Positions 26,653-35,977 of a stretch of 64,000 nt of DNA are shown piece after piece. Below the pieces are notes generated by a model. That model was not told the DNA's origin and made no database searches. It saw only the letters and a program-made list of their open reading frames with translations. The stretch comes from DASQHY01 sp035602605 (GTDB lineage: Bacteria; Acidobacteriota; Terriglobia; Acidiferrales; UBA7541). Every line of letters begins with the position of its first letter. Positions within the stretch are counted from its first letter, which is position 1. Location: positions 91,245 to 155,244 of the forward strand of contig DATNLZ010000008.1 of the NCBI GenBank assembly GCA_035602605.1, written 5' to 3'. Made by a program: the position numbers and the translations under genes.

Positions 26653-27048
26653 CTTTCCACTGGAAATCTGTTGCGCAACCGCCTTGCCGACGAGCGAGCC
26701 CGCAATCGGAACATCGCTACGGCATCTTTCATACGTCGCGCAGTGAGCAGTTCATACGAGAGGTTATCCGACGTTGGAGTTGCCACAAAATAATCCACAT
26801 CGGTCGGGATTGCTCCTCGTACTGACCAGCACCGAGTAGGCGTGATTAGTCGTGCGACAGTTTTCTCGAGACGTTTCCCCAGCGTGGGCCCACGCCCTTT
26901 GTGCTGCCGGACGACCCTTTCTTCGCACGGCCCCGACTATCTGCCACTCGACTGCTTCATTGGACCTATTGCCGGACGACCGGTGGTAGATCTTATGAAG
27001 TGCGGACATCACAATTGATTTCCTCGCCAAAGTCGAGATTCTAAGAGA
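26653..27048. other. Intergenic stretch without a recognisable gene
   Basis: About 400 bases between a methyltransferase and a glycosyltransferase gene. A minus-strand frame of 88 codons at 26764-27030 is open but Arg/Ala/Ser-rich, with a composition that fits chance. I do not call it. The stretch may be the site of a deleted gene or contain a promoter, but I see no clear signal. Confidence 0.4.
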
Positions 27049-27939
27049 TCACACCGCTGAGGAGACAATCTGTACCTCAGGACTGACTTGCGCTGCCCGC
27101 CATCGCCGAAAGTCGCGATATGGATAATACGCCAGCGTAAGAAAGTCGATCCCCAGCAGTTCGACGCGCCCCAGCCGTGCATCACGGCGAAGTAAATTAA
27201 GGAAAGTATAGCGGAAGTTTACATAAATGGAGCGGGCCAGCACGAAACAAACGTTGGCGTCCCTCGGACAGAGTGGGATGCCATACTGTCCCCACCGCCA
27301 GGATGTGTCCAGGATCGAACGGATCGTGTCGCTGCGAAGGTGCATCACGCAGGCCGCCGGCTCATAGACCAATTCCCGGCCCATCGCGCGCAACTTTCGT
27401 GAGAGATCCGCGTCTTCGCCATTAGTGCGCATCACCTCGTTGTAGCCACCGGCTTCGATCACTGCTGATTTACGAAAGAGATTATTGCAGCCGAAGAGGA
27501 AGTCAGTATTGCGCAGCAGTGACTCACCTTGTTCCTGCCGCAGATGTGCGCAACGCCAGCGGTCGGCCACGGTGCGCCGAACGCTCTCGACGAGACGCCC
27601 CCCAACGCCAACGACCCTATGATCCTTCAGATGCGGAACGAGCCTCGCGAGCCAGTCCGTCGTCGGGACACAGTCGGCGTCGAGGGATGCGACGAGCTCG
27701 TTGCGCGCTGTACGAAATGCCGTGTTGCGCGCGGCGCTGAGCCCGCGATTACTGTCGTGTCGCACAACCGTCACGGAGGGATACCGCCCGGCGATATCCA
27801 CCGTAGCATCAGATGAACCGTCGTCGATCAAAAGAATCTCATCAGCCGGATACGTCTGCGCAAGCACTCCATCGATCGTGCGAGAGAGAAACTTCGCTAC
27901 GTTATAGGCAGGAATGTATACGCTGACGTTATCAACCAT
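27049..27939 (-). CDS. Family 2 glycosyltransferase
   Basis: 296 residues, GT-A fold. It begins VSVYIPAYNVAKFLSRTIDGVLAQTYPADEILLIDDGSSD. The metal-binding region is VASLDADCVPTTDWLARL (DxD-like DAD), and the acceptor region contains RTNGEDADLSRKLRAMG (ED motif). The C-terminal third is hydrophobic/basic without clear membrane spans. It should add a sugar to the lipid-linked repeat unit at the inner face of the membrane. Donor not predictable. Confidence 0.9.
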   Translation of the reverse strand: MVDNVSVYIPAYNVAKFLSRTIDGVLAQTYPADEILLIDDGSSDATVDIAGRYPSVTVVRHDSNRGLSAARNTAFRTARNELVASLDADCVPTTDWLARLVPHLKDHRVVGVGGRLVESVRRTVADRWRCAHLRQEQGESLLRNTDFLFGCNNLFRKSAVIEAGGYNEVMRTNGEDADLSRKLRAMGRELVYEPAACVMHLRSDTIRSILDTSWRWGQYGIPLCPRDANVCFVLARSIYVNFRYTFLNLLRRDARLGRVELLGIDFLTLAYYPYRDFRRWRAAQVSPEVQIVSSAV

Positions 27940-28105
27940 CGCTTGCGTCGTAGCCTTTCGATCGCAACTTCCTAGTCGCCTTCAATGCCCTGGAGGGTGC
28001 TTGCTTTTTACACCGCCTCGGCCACAAGCAACTTCAGGCTCTCACGGATACGCGACCTAATGCGAGACCCTTTGTCGCTTAAAACCAGCGCCATCGGTAT
28101 CCGGT

Positions 28106-29737
28106 TTATTCTCCATTTACTGCTGGACGGAAACGGTCAATCGTTGACCATGCAATCTCCTTGACGCGCTGCAGATCAGTTCCGCGAACCGTGCCTGTTA
28201 GCCACGCACCTCCGGCATAAAGAGCCATCGCTATGATGAACTTTAGAACAAAGTGCGCAGCCCAATGTTGCAAGGCGATTGAGATCGCCAGCGCCAGCGC
28301 CAATGGCGGAACGGCAATTCTTAAGCCTTGCCAAGTGATAGCTCGAGCTGGCCGGAGAATTAGAAAACACACGAAACCAGGGGAATAGCTGATCAGAGTG
28401 GCCCATGCAGCTCCTAATGCTCCCCACTTCGGGATAAGCAGGAGGTTCAGACCGATATTCACGACCGCCGAAACTACGGTTGATAGGATCAGGTATCGCT
28501 GTAGATTTTTCGCCACGAGCGCGTTGGTAATGACAACCGCGAGGAACAGCGGGGCTTCAGACCAGATCAAGACATTGATAAGAGCAGCCGAGGAAAGAAA
28601 TTCCTTGCCGTAGATCAGCTGTATGAGCGGCACAGTCACAGGCGTAATCACAGCACAAACAAAAAATGCCACTGCCATCAAAAAGCGGTAGCTGATTTCA
28701 AGATAGTGTTGGAACAGATCCGCCAGCCCTACGGTCCGTGACAGCACCGGGAAAAGCGAAGACATGAGAGCAACTGGAAACACGCCGAACTGTTCAGTCA
28801 ACATCACCGCGACAACATAAGGCCCCAGTACCCGGTCCCCGCTGATCTTGTGCAGCATGACCTGATCGATCCGCTGGAACAATCCGACAGCAATGACACT
28901 AAAAGCTATTGGGAAGCCATAACGCACCAGCTTCCGCGCCTCCTCCCCAGAAAAGACCCATGGACCAGGCAGAAGGGCTTTTCGCCAGCAGGCAAGTAGC
29001 GTAATAGCGGCAGCGACGAGACCGACGACCGTGCGTGCCAGGATGATCCAGAAAGTGGTAACCTTGCCAAAGGCCAGCAGACCGATGGCCAGCAGCCAGA
29101 GAACCTGTCGCAGCAGACCGAGCCCTACGGCATACCACTGGCGCATGTTTACCTGAAAGATGATTCCGACAAGGCTGACGGCAGGGATGAGAAGAACATC
29201 CATTGCTGCGATGAGCACGAGCATCCGCAGGTTCCCACCGTAGCCGAACGATGGCGCCAGTAGGAAGGCAAGCGCGATTCCCGTAACAGAAAAGGACGAG
29301 GCGACAAGGGTGCCGGTCAGGAAAATGCTTGCGGCCTCTGAACGTCGCTGCGAAGCTTCGCGGGCCAGTATCGATTCGAGTCCAAATGTCCCGAGCCAGG
29401 TGTAAAGCATCAGGTAGGCGTAAACCGCACCATACTCGCCTATCCGTTCACGCCCGAGACAGCGAGCAATAACAATCGAGGTCGCGGCGGAGAGCATGAG
29501 ACTGACGACGCGCCCGCCAAACTGCACGATGGTGTTCTGAAAGACGCGCGTGCCCGCAGTCGGCCCACGGATTGCTTCGGTGCGAACGCTCGAAGGTGCG
29601 GTCGCCCCACCTGCTGTCTCTTTTTCCTCTAACCGTATCTTCTGATGAGAATCTTTGAGTACAGACACACTTCCTCCCACGTCGGCTTCTAGATTACCAG
29701 AGGAGTGCTGTACAGAGCCTCTATCTGAGTCAGTCAT
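28106..29737 (-). CDS. Oligosaccharide flippase (Wzx-type, MATE/MOP superfamily)
   Basis: 543 residues. A hydrophilic N-terminal tail of about 65 residues precedes twelve to fourteen membrane helices. GTRVFQNTIVQFGGRVVSLMLSAATSIVIARCLGRERIGEYG is the typical opening of polysaccharide flippases, and the later segment QRYLILSTVVSAVVNIGLNLLLIPKWGALGAAWATLISY is the family's best-conserved part. It should flip the lipid-linked repeat unit to the periplasm for polymerisation. Its start overlaps the end of the upstream membrane protein gene by eight bases, so the two are cotranscribed. Confidence 0.9.
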   Translation of the reverse strand: MTDSDRGSVQHSSGNLEADVGGSVSVLKDSHQKIRLEEKETAGGATAPSSVRTEAIRGPTAGTRVFQNTIVQFGGRVVSLMLSAATSIVIARCLGRERIGEYGAVYAYLMLYTWLGTFGLESILAREASQRRSEAASIFLTGTLVASSFSVTGIALAFLLAPSFGYGGNLRMLVLIAAMDVLLIPAVSLVGIIFQVNMRQWYAVGLGLLRQVLWLLAIGLLAFGKVTTFWIILARTVVGLVAAAITLLACWRKALLPGPWVFSGEEARKLVRYGFPIAFSVIAVGLFQRIDQVMLHKISGDRVLGPYVVAVMLTEQFGVFPVALMSSLFPVLSRTVGLADLFQHYLEISYRFLMAVAFFVCAVITPVTVPLIQLIYGKEFLSSAALINVLIWSEAPLFLAVVITNALVAKNLQRYLILSTVVSAVVNIGLNLLLIPKWGALGAAWATLISYSPGFVCFLILRPARAITWQGLRIAVPPLALALAISIALQHWAAHFVLKFIIAMALYAGGAWLTGTVRGTDLQRVKEIAWSTIDRFRPAVNGE

Positions 29738-31193
29738 TATTCGGGGTCTGCGATTTCATCTGGCGAATGTCTTCCTCTTCGATGTGTTGCATCATTGCTT
29801 TGCGGCCAAAGAAATAGGCACGGAGATTGCCGGCGAACCGCACCGGCACGAGGGTGACCTGATTGTGGGCCATCTCGCTCCACGAAATAGGTCCACGCGC
29901 TGGTACGAGATGCGTTCCCCATTGGAAAATGAAGGCGAGATTCCAAACTATAAATAACCCGACTACCAACAATGAGCCTTTCCAGGCCGTCTCCTGGCTT
30001 GCGAACCTGCGCGCCGCTTGTTGAAGCGTCACCGAAAGGCCAAGCACAAAGAGCGGCGTCAAAGAAACAAAAAAACGATTGCCGAAAGAAGACATGCCGT
30101 CCCAACTCGGATAAAAGCTGATCAAAAGATAAAACGACAGCACCGCGGCAAGCACCGCTGCTCCAACGGTTTTCTCGCGCTGGAACAAAAGCACGAGCCC
30201 AACAGCAGACAAGATTAGTATGGGGGTCCAACTGAATAGACCGTGGTCTGATGAAAACAACACCGCGCCGAATGCGGGCATGCCCCAAAGCCAATTTCGC
30301 AACGGCACGTATCCGCTCTCAAACGGGCTGCCATAGATAATTGTTCGCGTGATGTAGGTAGGCGCTAGCGCGGCGAGAGTCACCAAACCAAATAGTATTT
30401 GCATCGCAAACAACCTCGCGACTGCCAACCCTCCTTCAGCGCGCCCTCTAAGCGCGCGCGTGTAGTCTGCCAGAGCCTCGACGCCCGGGGCGGCCAGCAG
30501 CATTGCGTTCACGTAATATACGTTAATCATCAGTCCGGCGAGCAGTCCCAGAAGAGCCCACTGTAGCGTGCTTCGATTGTCCCGCGTGCGATGCCAGTAC
30601 CAGAGGAACAGCGCAACGCTGAATGCCGAGTGTGCGTGGGACCACGAAGGATTGAAGTACATATAAACGGGGAGCGAGCTTCCCCACCAAATCCCCAGCG
30701 CTGCGAGCAAAGCCCAGCGCTCCGCGCAATAGTTTTTTGCCAAACGGAAGGAAATCCAAAGCCCTAGGAATCCGTAGACGGCCGTGCCCAGCGCCATGGC
30801 CGCTCGGTACGGTAGAGAATACCCGTCGGCGGCTACCGTGGATCCCAGCCATCTTGCGGTCAGCACGGATACGTGCGCGACCCCCAAAAACGGCGCCCAG
30901 AGGATCGCAGGGCCGACCGCGAAATGATTATCCAAGTGTCCCGTAGCAGTGTATTGCTCAGGCTTGACTCGCCCATTCGCATTGACCCGCGCGCTAACAA
31001 AACGCGTATTTCCGGCTAGATAATCTTTTTCAAAACGTAGATTGTGGTCGATCAGCAGCGCGCGCGCATAGGCATAGTAACCGATACCATCGCCCCGCAC
31101 CCACGGATTGCACAGCGGCAGGCTAACGAGAAATGTGAAGAACATGAAGATTTCACAGCCTGAACGACCGCGCAGCCTTCCCAAAAAACTCAT
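29730..31193 (-). CDS. GT-C-like polytopic membrane protein
   Basis: 487 residues from an ATG at 31191-31193 with an AGGA Shine-Dalgarno close upstream. A TTG ten codons earlier is the alternative. About ten membrane helices follow. The first periplasmic loop has PWVRGDGIGYYAYARALLIDHNLRFEKDY, where the Asp after the first helix is where GT-C glycosyltransferases have their catalytic residue. It probably transfers a sugar from a polyprenyl-phosphate donor on the periplasmic side. I cannot assign it to a named family such as PMT or ArnT. Confidence 0.65.
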   Translation of the reverse strand: MSFLGRLRGRSGCEIFMFFTFLVSLPLCNPWVRGDGIGYYAYARALLIDHNLRFEKDYLAGNTRFVSARVNANGRVKPEQYTATGHLDNHFAVGPAILWAPFLGVAHVSVLTARWLGSTVAADGYSLPYRAAMALGTAVYGFLGLWISFRLAKNYCAERWALLAALGIWWGSSLPVYMYFNPSWSHAHSAFSVALFLWYWHRTRDNRSTLQWALLGLLAGLMINVYYVNAMLLAAPGVEALADYTRALRGRAEGGLAVARLFAMQILFGLVTLAALAPTYITRTIIYGSPFESGYVPLRNWLWGMPAFGAVLFSSDHGLFSWTPILILSAVGLVLLFQREKTVGAAVLAAVLSFYLLISFYPSWDGMSSFGNRFFVSLTPLFVLGLSVTLQQAARRFASQETAWKGSLLVVGLFIVWNLAFIFQWGTHLVPARGPISWSEMAHNQVTLVPVRFAGNLRAYFFGRKAMMQHIEEEDIRQMKSQTPNND

Positions 31194-31323
31194 ACTATTC
31201 CTGGATGGTACCGGTGCCTCCAACCTAGCAGGCCTTCTGCCCGGCGGAGATGTCCCACGGGATTTATTGGGAAACTATATCAAAGACAGGTGCATCGAAA
31301 CTTCAACCGGCAAGAAAGTTTCG

Positions 31324-32328
31324 TCAGTCGGCGCTAATCGCGACTGCCTTCGACGTAGCAGTTTCACGCTTTTCCTTAAAGTAAGCTGCCACGCGGTCAA
31401 TGATTTCCGGCAGCATCGTTGTCGGTCGGAAGCCCGTTAGATCTTCAAGTTTTTCAATTGAAGGGACGCGTCGCACCATATCCTCAAAACCAGGTTCGTA
31501 CGCTTGATCGTAGGGAGTGTGTGTGATCGACGAAGAGCTGTGGGTTCGTTCTTTCACCATTTGCGCTAGCCCATCGACGGTCACCTCCTCCGTGTGACCG
31601 ATGTTTACGACCTGGCCGACGGCGCGGTCGGTGGCAATCAACCGGGTAATTGCCTCGATAGCATCGCGCACGTCACAGAAGCACCGCGACTGTTTGCCAG
31701 TCCCGAAAACCGTAATCGGTTCGTTGTTGAGAGCCTGATTGACGAAGTTCGGCACGACCATTCCATATCGTCCGGTCTGGCGCGGTCCCACCGTATTGAA
31801 CAGGCGTGCCACGATTACCGGCTGCTTCTTTTCCTTCCAGTAGGACAAGGCGAGAAATTCGTCCAGCGCCTTTGAAGCGGCATAGCTCCAACGACTCTTA
31901 GATGTTGGCCCCAACACAAGGTCGGCCTCCTCATGGAATGGAACATTCGTGTTCTTACCATAGACCTCGGAGGTTGAAGCCGTGAAAACGAGCTTACGCT
32001 TTCTCGAGGCGGCTTCGAGCACAAGCTGCGTGCCATTAACGTTGGTCTCAATCGTTCGTACTGGGCTTTCTACGATTAGGCGCACACCGACGGCTGCCGC
32101 GAGATGGATGACCACGTCTGCTTCATCCACGAGTTCCGCGAGCAGATGCTTGTTCTCGATGGAATCAAGAAAATACTGCATGCGATCATATTGTTTCAAA
32201 TGACGGATGTTTTCCATGCTGCCGGTCGAAAGGTTGTCGAGCAATAACACTTCGTTGCCGCGCGAAAGAAGCAGTTCCGCCAAATGAGATCCAATAAAGC
32301 CAGCACCGCCTGTAATCAAAAATCGCAC
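31324..32328 (-). CDS. NAD-dependent epimerase/dehydratase (nucleotide-sugar SDR)
   Basis: 334 residues from a GTG. It has NAD-binding GGAGFIGSHLAELLL, IHLAAAVGVRLIVE, the catalytic triad with SRWSYAASKALDE (Tyr-x3-Lys) and the nucleotide-sugar contact region RLFNTVGPRQTGRYGMVVPNFV. These fit the UDP-glucuronate decarboxylase/UDP-glucose 4-epimerase group of extended SDRs. The VGVRLIVE and RQTGRYGMVVP segments favour a UDP-sugar epimerase or decarboxylase. It follows the tyrosine autokinase gene by ten bases and supplies an activated sugar to the locus. Confidence 0.82.
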   Translation of the reverse strand: MRFLITGGAGFIGSHLAELLLSRGNEVLLLDNLSTGSMENIRHLKQYDRMQYFLDSIENKHLLAELVDEADVVIHLAAAVGVRLIVESPVRTIETNVNGTQLVLEAASRKRKLVFTASTSEVYGKNTNVPFHEEADLVLGPTSKSRWSYAASKALDEFLALSYWKEKKQPVIVARLFNTVGPRQTGRYGMVVPNFVNQALNNEPITVFGTGKQSRCFCDVRDAIEAITRLIATDRAVGQVVNIGHTEEVTVDGLAQMVKERTHSSSSITHTPYDQAYEPGFEDMVRRVPSIEKLEDLTGFRPTTMLPEIIDRVAAYFKEKRETATSKAVAISAD

Positions 32329-32338
32329 ATTTTCCCCC

Positions 32339-34678
32339 TTAAAGGTTCTCCTCGTGGATAGAATGATTTTCCTCTTCGGACGCGTTGAGCATTGAAGCCT
32401 CGGTTGAGTGCTCCTTTAGTTTTTCGCGTTCGTGGCCATACGAATATGGATAGTAACGGTACGAATAGTAATAATCCGGCGCGCTCGAATCCACTGCGTT
32501 CAACACGACCCCGAGCATTTGGCATTTCACGCTGGCCAGGAGATCACGCGTTCGAGAGAACGCCTGCTTGGGCGTTTCACCGCTGCGCACGACAATCAAC
32601 ACGCCATCGGCTTTTACCGAAATGATGACCGCATCCGTGGCCGCCATAATCGGCGGAGAATCGATAACGATGAATTTGAACTGCTGGCGCAGCTCAACAA
32701 TCGCGTCGGCCAGCCTGTGCGAAGACAACAAGTCAGCAGGGTTGGGTGGGATCGGACCAGTGAGAATCGCCGAGAGGTTACTAATTGTTTGGTGGGGAAC
32801 AAGCACCTGCTCCAAGCTCGAGACCCCCGCCAGGTATGAGCTCAGGCCCGCATACTTCGCATCCGTCAAACCCAAAGCGCGCCCGGCGCCCGGCTTCCGC
32901 AAATCGGCATCAATGAGGAGCGTCCGGTCGCCTAGTTGTGCTAGTGTCACCGCTAAATTCGCTGCTGCGGTCGTCTTGCCCTCGCGCGGCAATGCGCTGG
33001 TCACTAGGATTACTTGCGGCGGGTGATCAGCCTGCGACAGCAATAGCGATGTTCGCAGCGCACGAAAGGCCTCCGACATCTGGGATTTCGGCAGCGTGTG
33101 CGACACTAGCTCGACCCGGCTGTCATGACCGTTCCGGGCCTTCATCCCGAGCAGCTTTCGCTTGGTCGGCTGTCCATTGAGACTCGCAAAAGCCGGTACA
33201 ACTGCGAGAGATGGCAGCCGTGACAACCTTTCAACGTCATCCGGCGTTTTAACCGTGTTGTCCAAATACTCGCGCAAGAGCGCCAACCCAATTCCACCAA
33301 TCAAACCAACCAGGAAACCCAGTGCAATATTCCGCGTCTTGCTCGGGCGCGATGGATATGAGGGAACTGTCGCGGGATCGACGACACGAATATTCGACGA
33401 GCGCAGTCCGGCCGAGATGCCTGCCTCTTTTAGTTTCATTAGCAGTCCATCGTAAAGCTGCTTGCTTGCGTCGGCCTCGCGCTTGAGGATGTTGTACTGC
33501 ACGAGGCGTTCCGCCATCGCGTTGGTTTCAGCTTTTTGCTTGTCGAGTGCCTCGCTAAATAGCTGTTCGCGTTGCCGAGCAGCGCGATAATCGTTCGCCA
33601 CTTGGGCGACGATGTTCTTCTTTTCTTTTTCCAGGAGTTGATCCATCTCTATAATCTGCGCTTGCAGACGCTGAACCTTCGGGAAATTCGGGCCGTATTG
33701 GTTCAGTGCATCCGCGTGCGCCGTGACGGCCTCTTGCCGTTTCACCAAAAGACCTTTCATTGCGTCGCTATCGCGCAAACCAGGTAGCGCATCCAGACTC
33801 CCCGACTGAGCAAGTTGATAAATCGCTTCCTTCTTCATTCTGTCGCTTTGCGCGTCAGTCAACTCTTTGTTTATTTCCCCCAGTTTCTGGGTCGTGATGC
33901 TCTGTTTCTCGTCTATCGTCCAGATTTGATTTTGCCGCTCATAAGTGATTCGCGCGTCCTCGGCCTTCTGCACCTTGACCTTCAATTCATTTAATTGTCC
34001 AGCCAGCCACTGTGATGCCTGCGTTATTGATTCATATTTGCTGCGGAAGTTTTGCTCGATAAAGTTATCGAGATGTGCATTGACGATCCGCGACGCGAGT
34101 AGTGGATCGGTGGATTCAAAGCTCACGTCGAGCAACCTACTGGTCGGCACACGTTTTACACTGAGGCCGCCTAAGAACGCACCCAGCGCTGGCGGTCGCT
34201 TCTGGTTCGCGAGGCTGCCGGTTATCAGCACCTCACTCGGTCTGCCGTCCCCCGAGCCGAAATCTGGTTGGTTCACGAGACCTACACTTCGGATTGTGTG
34301 CAGCGCTAGCGTCTCGCTTTGCAGGATCTTGGATTGGGTCTCAATATAAGCTTCCGTGTCCTCGTAAAGCGCGTACGCATCAGATCCCTGAAAAGGAAGG
34401 ACGTTGGCATTTTCCCTGTCAATCGCGATCCGTGCGGTGGACACGTAGATGGGCCGCATCCGAAACGTCGCGATGGTCACAAGCGTAACTACTGCCAGCA
34501 AGAAGGATATAATTAGCCACTGATGTTTCCGTAGAATAATTAGGTAATCGAGCAGATGGGGTTCGCGCGGTGCCGGATCCCAGTTCGGCAAACGGCTGAT
34601 CACGGGGGACGAGTCCACCCTTCGACCTCCGTTCGACCCATGTTCCTCAGGTACGAACCTATTCAATTCGTCCATCAT
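32339..34678 (-). CDS. Polysaccharide co-polymerase/tyrosine autokinase (Wzc-type)
   Basis: 779 residues. The Wzz domain begins HLLDYLIILRKHQWLIISFLLAVVTLVTI (first membrane helix, about 45-70). A long coiled-coil periplasmic region precedes a second helix near residue 450 (ALGFLVGLIGGIGLALLREYLD). The cytoplasmic BY-kinase has Walker A PREGKTT (about 564-570), A' LLIDADLRKP (about 587-596) and Walker B FIVIDSPP (about 669-676). A Tyr-rich tail (about 736-748) is the autophosphorylation cluster. It controls chain length and export together with the Wza-type protein encoded just upstream. Phosphorylation of the tail should govern its oligomerisation. Confidence 0.93.
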   Translation of the reverse strand: MMDELNRFVPEEHGSNGGRRVDSSPVISRLPNWDPAPREPHLLDYLIILRKHQWLIISFLLAVVTLVTIATFRMRPIYVSTARIAIDRENANVLPFQGSDAYALYEDTEAYIETQSKILQSETLALHTIRSVGLVNQPDFGSGDGRPSEVLITGSLANQKRPPALGAFLGGLSVKRVPTSRLLDVSFESTDPLLASRIVNAHLDNFIEQNFRSKYESITQASQWLAGQLNELKVKVQKAEDARITYERQNQIWTIDEKQSITTQKLGEINKELTDAQSDRMKKEAIYQLAQSGSLDALPGLRDSDAMKGLLVKRQEAVTAHADALNQYGPNFPKVQRLQAQIIEMDQLLEKEKKNIVAQVANDYRAARQREQLFSEALDKQKAETNAMAERLVQYNILKREADASKQLYDGLLMKLKEAGISAGLRSSNIRVVDPATVPSYPSRPSKTRNIALGFLVGLIGGIGLALLREYLDNTVKTPDDVERLSRLPSLAVVPAFASLNGQPTKRKLLGMKARNGHDSRVELVSHTLPKSQMSEAFRALRTSLLLSQADHPPQVILVTSALPREGKTTAAANLAVTLAQLGDRTLLIDADLRKPGAGRALGLTDAKYAGLSSYLAGVSSLEQVLVPHQTISNLSAILTGPIPPNPADLLSSHRLADAIVELRQQFKFIVIDSPPIMAATDAVIISVKADGVLIVVRSGETPKQAFSRTRDLLASVKCQMLGVVLNAVDSSAPDYYYSYRYYPYSYGHEREKLKEHSTEASMLNASEEENHSIHEENL

Positions 34679-34729
34679 TTCCGCCTAATTTCTATCTTTT
34701 GAGCAGTTGCCCTGCAGCTCCGCTGTTTC

Positions 34730-35932
34730 CTACCGACCGAGGCGGAAAAGCGCGACACCTGTTCCGAGGGCTATTGCCACTTCGCCGAGCCGCCGTGCCG
34801 CTTTCTTTCCGCCACTTTCGGGGACGAAGAAAATATCACCCGCACTTAGCCTAACGTCTTCTGCCTGATGCTGCATGAGCTTCTTTAGGTTAAGAGGAAT
34901 TTCTTTCTGGGGGCCCGCCCGGGAGCCCTTACGCAGAATTAGACATTGGTCTTGGCGTGCCGTAGATTTGGGCCCTCCCGACAGGGCCATTACTTTGAGG
35001 ACGCTCACCGCCTCCCGATCATTGGACAGCACGAATCCGCCAGGCCTCTCCACGGCACCAATTACGTACACAATTCCAGCCTTTGGCACGCTTACGACAT
35101 CGCCTCCTTGAAGCGGAATATTGTATTTAGGATCGCCGGAATCTAGAAGGTCCGTAAGGTTAACGGTCAGAATAGTAGATGATGCTGGATCAGCATCGGA
35201 GGCAGAAGCCCCCAAAACTGATTCTTGCGTTCCGGTCGGCCCAGGCGACTGGGCGCCTGTCGCGCCGGGAGCGGGCGCGTTTGGCGTAACCGCCTCCGAT
35301 TCTCGCACGGTCGGAGCAGGAGAAGTCACCATGCCTGGCGCCGTTGCTTCGGGAGCAACAGGGTCGGGGGATTTCGGACTCACGGAACCGCGAGTGATCA
35401 GGACGGTGCTTCCCGCATCGCCCGCGATTCCGCCTGCTTCTGATAGGACCTCGAGCAACGTCACCGCACGGACCGCTTGGTACACCATTGGGTGTGCTAC
35501 CGCTCCGATCACAGTTATTGGATTGCTTCTCCGTTCTTTTACTGTGATGCTTATCTGCGGGCGGGAGACGAGACCGCTCGAAGAAAGTACTTCTTCCAAT
35601 TTCTGCTCTAACTGCCTTTCCGTCAGCCCCGCGGCGTGCAACCGCGATGGCAGAAGCGGCAGCGCAATCGTCCCTTGTTCGCTCACGCGAACGTCGCGGC
35701 TTAATTCCGCCACATCGAAGACTTGAATCGTTAGCAGGTCGCCGGAGCCGATGACATACTCCGCTTGATGCACCTGCGACAGCATTGAAAGCTGTCGGAT
35801 GCGCTCATTGGCTTCTTGCGAGGTTACGAGCTTCTCTTGCGGAAGGGCTAGAGGCGCGAAGAGCAGAACGAAAACCGCGAGCAGCGTGCCCTTTGTCGGG
35901 CCGCGCACTACATTCAGACGTACCTGTTGCAT
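34730..35932 (-). CDS. Polysaccharide export protein (Wza/GumB-type, SLBB domains)
   Basis: 400 residues from the ATG at 35932. An in-frame ATG eight codons earlier (35956) has no Shine-Dalgarno. A signal peptide (TLLAVFVLLFAPLALPQ) leads into the Poly_export domain (AEYVIGSGDLLTIQVFDVAELSRDVRV), the SLBB-like ISITVKERRSNPITVIGAVAHPMVY and a second SLBB (GIVYVIGAVERPGGFVLSND). Between them is a Pro/Ala/Thr-rich linker of about 70 residues (APGATGAQSPGPTGTQ), longer than in enterobacterial Wza. The C-terminus has no clear membrane helix of the Wza kind. No lipobox Cys is seen, so outer-membrane anchoring differs from E. coli Wza. Confidence 0.88.
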   Translation of the reverse strand: MQQVRLNVVRGPTKGTLLAVFVLLFAPLALPQEKLVTSQEANERIRQLSMLSQVHQAEYVIGSGDLLTIQVFDVAELSRDVRVSEQGTIALPLLPSRLHAAGLTERQLEQKLEEVLSSSGLVSRPQISITVKERRSNPITVIGAVAHPMVYQAVRAVTLLEVLSEAGGIAGDAGSTVLITRGSVSPKSPDPVAPEATAPGMVTSPAPTVRESEAVTPNAPAPGATGAQSPGPTGTQESVLGASASDADPASSTILTVNLTDLLDSGDPKYNIPLQGGDVVSVPKAGIVYVIGAVERPGGFVLSNDREAVSVLKVMALSGGPKSTARQDQCLILRKGSRAGPQKEIPLNLKKLMQHQAEDVRLSAGDIFFVPESGGKKAARRLGEVAIALGTGVALFRLGR

Positions 35933-35977
35933 TAAATCGAGAATCCCCCCTGCCATTATACAGTCACAGGACTGGTA

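Noticed and set aside
26764..27030. An 88-codon minus-strand frame in a gap
   Set aside because: Composition is random-looking and no motif or start signal is evident.
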